Positions 10,901 through 18,080 of a DNA stretch of 19,715 nt are shown piece by piece. The translations under genes were made by a program, and so were the position numbers. The DNA comes from Rodentolepis nana (lineage: Eukaryota > Platyhelminthes > Cestoda > Cyclophyllidea > Hymenolepididae). The DNA lies in assembly GCA_900617975.1 (NCBI GenBank), contig UZAE01000679.1:1-19715 (forward strand), read 5' to 3'. How positions within the stretch are numbered: position 1 is the first letter of the stretch; each line of letters opens with the position of its first letter. The notes under the pieces were generated by a model. That model had not been told where the DNA came from. It worked only from the letters and a program-made list of their open reading frames with translations, and ran no database searches.

Positions 10901-11971
10901 GAGGACATATTCTGTGCTCCCTCATCCTGATCAGCGATATACTTTGAGAGTAGATCAATGGGTTTCGCCCGTCCATCGGCAATTCTGATTCTCGAGCGAA
11001 GTTTCGCCTGTTCCAGATGAAATGTATCCTCCTGTTGACCCCAAGACTTGTAATATTCAGCTTCTTTCTCTCTCTGGAGCATCTCCATCTCCTTTTCCCT
11101 CTCTTCCTTCTCCCTTTCGCGCTCAAGACGTCTTCTACGTACATTCTCTAACTCTCGTCTTGTCTCCTCAATTTTTTTAGCTTGTAGGATTTGCAATTGG
11201 GCACTATCCAGATGAGAGAGACCCCTATTGTCGATTTTATGGCGCCAGACAAAGGGATTGTCCTCGATAGCGCAGCCAAGGTAATCCCTTCCCCAACCGA
11301 GCTTTTCTCTACGACGACGTTCCTTTCGCTCCTTTTTCGCGATTCGTCGAGCACGCTTCTCTTCGGGTGTTTCAAGCTCCTTCATTGCAATCTGAATGAG
11401 AACATGAAGTCGTAATCAAATGGTATGTAGCTTGAAGGGCTTCCTACTGATGAATCCGGAGACCACCGAATGAGGGTTTTAAACCTTTTTGGAAAGTATA
11501 TTTGCTTCTTAGCCACTCAAAAATTGTATATTGAAATATTGCCCATTCATGCACCCAATTACTACAACTAGACCTAAAAAACATTCCGACAGAAACAAAT
11601 AAAGGTCCATTCAAATTTAAGTCTTTAAAATTATTTTGACATATTCTCGCACATTAAGACAGAATAGGAACTTAGGTCAACTGCAATTAAGCTTTAAATC
11701 TTGTGACTTGAAAGACACTAACAAAAAACATAAATGGAAGCAAAGAAGCCTGCAAATTTTTAGCACATACCTTTTTCTGCCTGACGATCTCTTTAATTTT
11801 CTGAATTTCCTCTGGTGATAGGGAGATATCTGAATCTGAAGAACTCGAAGATTTGGATCTTTTGTGATGCTTGTGAGAACTATGCCCACTATGCCGATGT
11901 TTATCTTTACTCTTAGAAGAAGACGCGTGAGATCGATAGGACTTATCGCATGATTGAAAATGCGATGGCAT
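7921..11971 (-). CDS. CACTIN: Cactin, spliceosome-associated protein
   Basis: Cactin is a nuclear protein of the catalytic spliceosome; the fly protein was found as a partner of the IkB protein Cactus. Exons in transcript order: 11971-11771, 11391-10801, 10054-9845, 9426-8833, 8325-7921; introns 379, 746, 418 and 507 nt, all in phase 0; 666 residues (human 758). Residues 1-67 are rich in Ser, Lys and His. Residues ~70-200 are a highly charged coiled coil (REREKEEREKEMEMLQREKE) leading into KLRSRIRIADGRAKPIDLL. The middle domain has VYMELEKG..VEYWRDMT and GYWETL..QMARTRLRERHQE. The last exon (533-666) is the CactinC domain: LWSDKYRPRKPRFFNRVHTG, WNKYNQTHYD, PPPKVVQGYKFNIFYPDLID and a C-terminal FHFKRFRYRR. 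The ATG directly follows TTTTTAG, an acceptor-like site. I see no repeats or nested genes in the introns. Confidence 0.95.
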
Positions 11972-11981
11972 CTAAAAAGCC
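11972..11981 (-). promoter_or_regulatory. Candidate trans-splice acceptor abutting the CACTIN start codon
   Basis: On the minus strand the sequence is GGCTTTTTAG followed at once by ATG. It lies 100 bp below the TIMM22 stop codon, where an internal gene of a polycistronic transcript would receive a spliced leader. It could instead be the acceptor of an ordinary 5'UTR intron starting in or before TIMM22. Confidence 0.5.
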
Positions 11982-12048
11982 ACAAGACACAAAGTTAGCA
12001 TTAAAAAAAATAAAATGAAAAATAGAGAAGCTAAGTAATACAGATTAA

Positions 12049-12054
12049 TTTATT
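12049..12054 (-). terminator. TIMM22 poly(A) signal inside the TIMM22-CACTIN gap
   Basis: AATAAA on the minus strand, 17 nt after the TIMM22 stop. It is followed by a U-rich run (TTTTTCATTTTATTTTTTTT on the minus strand) and then by the acceptor at 11972. Signal, U-rich stretch and AG in 100 bp is the usual layout of an SL-resolved operon junction. Confidence 0.6.
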
Positions 12055-12071
12055 TGTACAAAGGTAGTATA

Positions 12072-12749
12072 TCACATGTGCCTGAAGTAGTAATCTATGA
12101 GAGTGGAAAATGCTGCAAAACCGGCGGCTCCTGCAAATCCTGCTTGAAGACCAGCTCGAAGACCAATTGATCCACCTACAAGAGCGCCGGTCATCACACT
12201 ATTAAGTATATCGGATTTCCCTCGTACTGTCTCGAGTGCACATTCGGTTCCAGCGAATAAACCACCAATGACAGCGAAATTCTTACCATGAGATACAGCA
12301 CGTGAATACATTTCCTTGGCAACTGCCCTAGTGGTAACAGTCTCTGTCCCAGTAACGGTACTAAGAGGATCAATGCTAGCAGTAAACAATCCGAAAACGC
12401 CTCCAAGTACCATACCTACAGCAATTCATTATAAAAAGTAAATCATGTTACCTCCAGCGCAACTGATAACTGACTTGAATGTGCAGCCTTCCATGAATCT
12501 ATGAACACGAACTTCTTCGGGAGATGGAAGTGGAAAGGTAGGCAATTTCATCGTCATAACCTTGCCCTTGTTATTGAGTATATAACTACTAAGGCAGGAC
12601 TTCAAATTAGCAGGATTGTCACTGTTGACTGCTGTGTTAAGATCCATGTGAAATTTCCTCAAACGCTCCTTATCTTCATCACTCATGTCGACAATATGCC
12701 TGTATCTTTCGCGCATAAGTTGCTGAAATTCGGCATCTTTATTTTCCAT
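12072..12749 (-). CDS. TIMM22: Mitochondrial import inner membrane translocase subunit Tim22
   Basis: Tim22 forms the channel of the TIM22 complex, which inserts carrier proteins into the mitochondrial inner membrane. Exons 12749-12452 and 12415-12072 are joined across a 36-nt intron that splits a Gly codon; 213 residues against 194 in human. The Tim17/22/23 domain occupies about 85-211: MEGCTFKSVISCAGG, GGVFGLFTASIDP, a loop, KNFAVIGGLFAGTECALE, then Gly/Ala-rich helices SVMTGALVGGSIGLRAGLQA and GAAGFAAFSTLIDYYFR. Four hydrophobic segments fit the family. Cys89 and Cys158 align with the cysteines that form the intramolecular disulfide in human Tim22. The ATG at 12749 is the first in frame; the N-terminal 80 residues are charged and poorly conserved. 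CACTIN follows 100 bp downstream. Confidence 0.95.
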
Positions 12750-13118
12750 TCCGAATTTTCATAAGGGTTTGAAAAGTATCAGCTAACTAAAACTAATTGA
12801 ACAACTTATAAAGCAAACAATTGCAGTAATGAATTCAAAATTAATGAATAATTAATTAATGTATATTGTTTGAAGTATGACAAAATATTCAATTAATTTT
12901 ACTTTTTTAAAGCGTGCACATTTTATTTCACGACTAAAAACTTTTTCTTATAAAATCATAAATATCAATAGTTCCTTGTGTCGATTTTATTTATTTTACT
13001 ATATTAATATACACAAATACTATCTTAAGTCAACCTTGTCATTTGTTTGACGCCCTTCGTATATCAATCGAATTTTAGGCCAATTCCCCAAAATGTATTA
13101 CATGTTCAATTCTCGAAT
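12750..13118. other. Divergent upstream region shared by TIMM22 and the coiled-coil gene
   Basis: Only 369 bp separate the two start codons. The stretch is very AT-rich and likely holds both promoters. I do not see a convincing TATA box or other core element. An AG acceptor (GAATTTTAG, 13070-13078) precedes the plus-strand gene, and an ATG at 13093 opens a short out-of-frame frame overlapping its start. Confidence 0.5.
13070..13078 (+). promoter_or_regulatory. Candidate 3' splice acceptor upstream of the coiled-coil gene
   Basis: GAATTTTAG lies 40 nt before the proposed ATG. It could take a 5'UTR exon or a spliced leader. It resembles the internal acceptors of this gene (GATTTAG, AATTTTAG types). 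Confidence 0.3.
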
Positions 13119-15176
13119 ATGGATCCTAAATTAATTAATCTACTAAATTTTGAGAATACGGAATTCTCTTCATCGCAATATATATTAACTAGTCCGAGGT
13201 CTTTGCGGGCGTGCCACGAATTAGAAATTCGAGTAATATTTACTAAGAAATTGATATTGATTTAGCCCTCTGAACTGATTCACCTTCCACTTAGTTATTT
13301 TAAAACTAAATATGGCTACCTGTGTCAGTCAAAGTGCAATGAATTATTTATAGAACATGAAAATAATAGACAGAGTAATGTTTTGATAAATTTCTAATTA
13401 ATCAGGAGTCATCAGATCGTGCATTGATGCGAGAAATCGGATAATTGATTTAGAGAAAAGAAAAAAATCATTTTCAAATGACCTGGTTCTCTGTGGAACT
13501 TCTATTTCCAAAATGTAAGTTCTTTTTTAGCTTCTTATATCTAATGCTTAACTACTCATGCCATTCTTCATTAACGTATTTTATATGCTATTAAATTTTT
13601 AAAGCACATTTGGAAATGTTACAAGTAATATACAAAGTTCGTTCTCCAACTCGAATGAAGTAAGGTGCTATTACTTTAATCGAACTAATTCAGCTCAGCT
13701 TTCCTATTTTACCAACTCCAACAAGAACTAATGAATATGAAAATTCTAAAGTACGCAGTTGAAACTTATTTTGCTCTGTTCTCACTTTCTATCTGATTGC
13801 TAATATTTTATTTACTCTATGCTTTATTGAAAGGAAATAATCGGAGGAAGCACTACACGGGTTTTTAAACATGAGATTCACAAACAGAAGCAGTAATCAT
13901 CTTTCCCTCCATCCATTCGCAAATCTTAGGGCTCAAAAGAAAGATTGTTGTCGTTATTCTGGACGAAGAGCGAGATCGGCTTCTCAAACGAGGTAGTGGT
14001 TAAATCGGCACTATCCTTTCAACAATTTTCTTTTCTTAGGCCAGCTTACTCTGAAGAGCTTGTTCCTGTATTTACTGCCAGCCAGGACGTTCGAGTAAGA
14101 AGTTTTATCTTAGAGATATTAAGTTATGGTGAATGTATTTTTTTTCTTAAATTCAGTTCCAATTGTGAAAATTTTAGGAGACGGTAAGTGCAAGGCGTAA
14201 AGATTCATCTGCATTCACGTGTCAGTTCAATAGAAACATTCGACGTCGACCACACTTTGAAAGGTATGTGAAACAATCTTCGCCCCAAAAGAATATAACG
14301 CCCCAGTTGTCCGCTTGATCTTTTCCAAACATACTTCAAATTTAAATAAGCCAAACAATGGGTATTTTCATTTAATGAAATTAAGTGTTCTTGCACAGAT
14401 CTAGATTAGATTTAAAAATGTTACTTAAATCATGGAAACATTAAATCTTTGAATTTTTAAACATTTTTTGAAAAAATTAATTTGAAAATTTTAGATTTAA
14501 ACAGGAAGAGGATAAAAAGGACACTGAAAAGTAAGTTTCCACTTTAATAAAATTTTGATATTCGTAAAGTTGTGCAAGAAAATTTGACACAAGTTGGAGG
14601 AATGAGGAGAATTGAAGGACATATTCACAAGGAATATCATTTTTATCTTGAACTGTCTAACTATGACTCTACTATAATACCCTTGCAGATTAAAACAAGC
14701 GGAAGAGGAGGACGAGGAGGAAATAATTGTTGCCATGCCAACAACGGGTTGCCCTGAGAAGCACGAGAAACGAACCATAAAAGAGAGGGAACTTCACATT
14801 CTAGAGGTAAGATAATTCATTCTTAATGGCTAAAGTTAATTAGGGACTCTCTAGTTGTAAGTGGGTGGGGCAGCCTCATAATTATTGAACTAAAATACTA
14901 ATCAATTATCATGAGTTGGAAAACAGAAGGAAGTTGATTGGAAAAATGCCCACAGACCGATTGGTCACACCGAATAGATTTAATGGTGCTTTAAATCTTT
15001 AGGTGTTTAAAGCTCATTTTAAATTTATCCCAATAGGCCTTTGTCACTTACCTTATATATTTTCATTATTGATTTAGACAAAACGTCTGGCTCATGAAGC
15101 AGCGAGTTTGCGAGAGGAAATTCGACGAATTTATCAGCATGAAATCAATTCTAACAATTTATGTAATTTTAAATAA
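13119..15176 (+). CDS. Multi-exon coiled-coil protein with a CCDC177-like N-terminus
   Basis: Function unknown. By splice signals and phase the exons are 13119-13232, 13266-13374, 13406-13514, 13605-13659, 13694-13750, 13834-13892, 13930-13992, 14040-14094, 14226-14263, 14495-14530, 14689-14806, 15078-15176, giving 303 residues; a 6-nt exon at 14178-14183 would add two. Introns are as short as 31-37 nt. Residues 10-38 (NFENTEFSSSQYILTSPRSL, then ACHELEIR) match from memory the NF..PE...RYVLTSPRSLEAC stretch of vertebrate CCDC177, and the next ~45 residues follow its P-x-E-L-L and charged-helix pattern. The middle is Ser/Arg-rich. The end (residues ~225-295) is an acidic then basic helix with EEEDEEEII, KERELHILE and AAAS-type coiled coil ending LREEIRRIY. 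All junctions keep the frame open, which supports a real gene. Individual small exons may be wrong. Confidence 0.72.
14178..14183 (+). other. Candidate 6-nt microexon of the coiled-coil gene
   Basis: GAGACG sits between an AATTTTAG acceptor and a perfect GTAAGT donor. It is a whole number of codons (Glu-Thr) in the phase of its neighbours (exons ending 14094 and starting 14226 are both phase 0), so it can be included or skipped without harm. It would split a 131-nt intron into 83 and 42 nt. Confidence 0.35.
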
Positions 15177-15179
15177 ATC

Positions 15180-15185
15180 AATAAA
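15180..15185 (+). terminator. Poly(A) signal of the coiled-coil gene
   Basis: AATAAA three bases after the stop codon, with a second copy overlapping the stop at 15172-15177. Such a very short 3'UTR fits the compact gene. Confidence 0.55.
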
Positions 15186-16030
15186 AGTGAATTGATAATT
15201 CATGTAATCGTATTTGAATTAAATAACATCATAGTAACCAATAGCATTTGAAATTGATTTCCACTTTTAGCATTATAAAGAAGATCTTTTGAGATCCGTC
15301 GTGTAGTTCAGGTGGTATCTTTTCTGTTAGGAAGAAGAATAGGATGTCTTTAATTTACATACCACACGTGTCGTGGATCAATTTGGTTTTTGATTCAGGT
15401 CTAAGATTTCGTTTCTTGTCTCCGACAAAATCATTGACTATCCAGACAGTCAGCCGTTTCGCACTGTCAACAGCTCCCTTACTCCAAAAAAAATTTTAGC
15501 CTCTTGGCATTAGTTCAGTCCTTGGCGCTTTGATTGAGGAGAATTAAGATGGCAATATTTACCATCATAACTAATTAATCGGTCAATGAATCCCGAATAA
15601 GCCAGAGAACGCAAAATTGCTCCGTAATCCTGGTGAAGATTCATAAGATTTTTGGTTTATAATATGAGCTACTTCTGTGCAAGCTAAATTCAAGAAACAA
15701 TTGAGACAAAATTCCTTTGCACTTCGATTTTACTCGAAGCAGCCATTCGCTCTGCCTTTTTTCTCTCAAGTTAGTGCAATACGATATCACTTAATTACCA
15801 GCCGGGGTAAAAGTTGCCCAACCTCAGGAGAAACAGGAAACAAGTAGGGTGGCACACTACAAGCTGATCAACTCTCATTAAAGCTTCAACATTTGCAAGA
15901 ATAATAAGACCATATGTCAAAATGATGGCCACGTGTTTATAGTTCACCAAAGTCCATTTCAGTTTAAAAGATTTAAATCAGACAATGGGAATTCAAGTAA
16001 CATTCCAAGAATCAAGATAGTGACGCTTGA
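15186..16030. other. Intergenic stretch with nothing recognised
   Basis: No open frame with a recognisable product, no repeat shared with the rest of the window and no RNA gene is visible between the coiled-coil gene and the inverted retroposon copy. Confidence 0.5.
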
Positions 16031-16363
16031 TAAAATATTTATTCATTTCAAATGGCAGGCGTTTCGATAGTTATCATTAACCCTTTAACTGACTTCGGGC
16101 TTCACAGAGAGGAGGAGGAACATCAAAGTGATAAAAATTCGAGAGGAGAGACAGAATAATGATTAAAAGATGTGAAAGAGTAGGACAGACACAAAGGAAA
16201 AGAAAAGGCAAGCTGAGTACCGTGAAAGTAGTCGTATATGACATAGAGTGGGGTGATGGTAGTTTGAAGTCAGAAGTCAAGTGGCAGTTTATAAACTTTT
16301 TTGTCGTATGGGTATACGTTGCCCAAGGTGCATCACTTGGAGGTAAGTCTATTGCACACCCCA
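16031..16363 (-). mobile_element. Short non-autonomous retroposon, copy 2, near full length
   Basis: The reverse complement aligns end to end with 17457-17764: GGGTGTGCAATAGACTTACC at the 5' end, GGGCAACGTATACCCATACG, the TTTGTGTCTGTC block, GTGAAGCCCGAAGTCAG, the tail hairpin and GCCATTTGAAATGAATAAAT. Several substitutions show it is older or more diverged than copy 3. Flanks ACGTTTTAAAAT (16363-16374) and ACGCTTGATAAAAT (16023-16036) may be a decayed target-site duplication. An open frame across it (16159-16371) is not conserved in the other copies. Confidence 0.8.
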
Positions 16364-17444
16364 CGTTTTAAAATGTATTGTTCAATCAGATATTCGTTTA
16401 CCTACGGAAGAATTTATAGCAACGACTCGCGAATCTAACTGTGCTATTAGCACTTCAATCACGTTGGAGTAACGCGAACAGGATTTGAATTTGGTTGTCG
16501 CTCCAACAACTCACCCCCCCCCCTCTCCCCAGTTTAACAAAGATGAGATGGCAAAAGTTCTATCCCTTTGTTGTCAAGATAAAGAATTCGACTCTAAATT
16601 ACTCACAAATTCCATCACTTGTGCCATGGTTCACCATTCTTAATGTTCTTCCACGTATTGTGTGGGAAGTAAGAGAAATGATTCATTAAGAATTTGCTAA
16701 AACAGACGAAACAGCCGAAAGGAGAGAATAAATCAGAATTTCAAAGATTAGCGTTCATGGTTACTTAACAGAAAAGGACAATTCTTCAAAACGATATTGC
16801 TAGATCACACAAAACAAGAACTACCTCTCAAGACATAGAGGGAACAAAATGGGAGATTCATCCATATCATCAATATTCCATCCAGTTGTCACCATTTCAG
16901 GTTCATGAGGAGAAAAATTATTTTGAAACGTCACTGAAGTCAGAAAAAGACGCTTATTCGAAAACAACAAGGTTTTTTCACAATGGTAACTGAAAAGTAC
17001 AAGATTTGTGAGAAGTTGTCCATAATGGCGGAAATCAAATCAATTAAAATAGGCAAATCAATGTACGATATCTTCTTGTTATCCCCCAACAGAACACAAA
17101 CGTCATCAGTGCTTCAAATCAGGAACTTAAAGGTATAACATCACTTTACTTTTAGTTTAATAAATAGAAATCAAACCACATTTTTCTAGACTCTAATTTA
17201 TAAAACATCTACCGGTTCGTTGTCTAACCAGTCACAGTCCATCGCATTTGGTCATTGAAGCGCATTGACTGCTTCCGTCTCTTCTGGCCAAATCCAATTT
17301 GCCAATTTGCATGCATAAACACGTTCTTACTTGTATTAAAAAAGGCCTATTTTTGACTGGACAGAACTTTAATTTGGTCTGATTCAATCTCTGGGGTCTG
17401 AGCAGCTGTAGGGTACTCTACAACCCTGGGCTTGAATAAACATT
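16364..17444. other. Intergenic stretch between retroposon copies 2 and 3
   Basis: No gene recognised. It holds a poly-C run (about 16515-16524), a small hairpin formed by GTTGGAG and CTCCAAC about 30 nt apart (near 16463-16506), and near 17410-17440 a TGTAG...CTACA hairpin followed by CCCTGGGCTTGAATAAA that could be the end of an unrelated repeat. Confidence 0.4.
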
Positions 17445-17456
17445 ATAATTGAACCA
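17445..17456 (+). repeat. Target-site duplication, left copy (ATAATTGAACCA)
   Basis: An exact 12-bp direct repeat of 17765-17776; the two copies bracket the short retroposon, fixing its ends. Confidence 0.75.
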
Positions 17457-17764
17457 AGGGTATGCGATAGACCTACCTCCATGTGGTGTACCCTGGGCAA
17501 CGTATACTCATACGGCAAAAAAGTCTATTAACTGGCAATTGACTTCTGACTTCAAACTACCATGACCCCACTGTATGTCATATTCGTCCCCTTCCACAGT
17601 ACCCAATTAGCCTTTTCTCTTCCTTTGTGTCTGTCTGTCTCCTTTACATCTGTGAATCATTATTATATTACTTTGATGTACCTCCTCCTCCCTGTGAAGC
17701 CCGAAGTCAGCTAAAGGGCTAATGATAGTTGTCAAAACGACTGCCATTTGAAATAAATAAATAA
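17457..17764 (+). mobile_element. Short non-autonomous retroposon, copy 3, complete with target-site duplication
   Basis: A 308-bp unit starting AGGGTATGCGATAGACC and ending in an (AAAT)n tail. It lies between exact 12-bp repeats, which shows insertion by target-primed reverse transcription. It encodes nothing convincing. The last ~80 bp match the 3' end of the LINE fragment at 18636-19228, including TAAGGGCTAATGATA-type and CTGCCATTTGAAA blocks. The first ~225 bp have no counterpart in that LINE fragment. No clear Pol III promoter boxes are seen. It lies about 235 bp beyond the MTHFS poly(A) signal. Confidence 0.85.
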
Positions 17765-17776
17765 ATAATTGAACCA
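17765..17776 (+). repeat. Target-site duplication, right copy (ATAATTGAACCA)
   Basis: Matches 17445-17456 exactly and directly follows the AAAT-repeat tail. Confidence 0.75.
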
Positions 17777-18000
17777 TTATCACTAAAGTTTTCAAAAATC
17801 CATTCAGAGGCGTAAAACTATTTGAAATATATCAAGTCCAAAGTGATAAAAAGAAGACGGAAAATTGGTTAATCGGCTGCCTAGATTATGGCACTCTACA
17901 TTCAAGATGGCACCACAAGAAACGCATTGATATTAAAACAAATATCCAAACAGATTTGAAAACGAAAAAGGACAGAGCATGATTTGTTAAAAAAATTTAA

Positions 18001-18006
18001 TTTATT
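18001..18006 (-). terminator. MTHFS poly(A) signal
   Basis: AATAAA on the minus strand (TTTATT on plus), 74 nt after the MTHFS stop codon, followed by a U-rich stretch. Confidence 0.55.
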
Positions 18007-18080
18007 ATTAAAAGGATATAAATAATGTTCAGCATATAGAAGTGCATAAAAACAAATGTGCATTAAAATATTAAAATTAC

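Noticed and set aside
14572..14757. A 61-residue open frame overlapping exon 14689-14806
   Set aside because: A different frame from the one that joins the neighbouring exons; the glycine-rich end is a shadow of the acidic Glu/Asp stretch.
16159..16371. A 70-residue open frame with a basic N-terminus, across retroposon copy 2
   Set aside because: The frame is read antisense to the retroposon and is broken by stops in copies 1 and 3, so it is a chance frame.
16463..16506. GTTGGAG...CTCCAAC hairpin considered as a tRNA-like or regulatory RNA
   Set aside because: Only a 7-bp stem with a ~30-nt loop, no cloverleaf and no B box; expected by chance at this length.
17607..17795. Open frame on the minus strand across copy 3 and its tail
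   Set aside because: It lies antisense in the non-coding retroposon and runs into the tail and flank; no conservation with the other copies.
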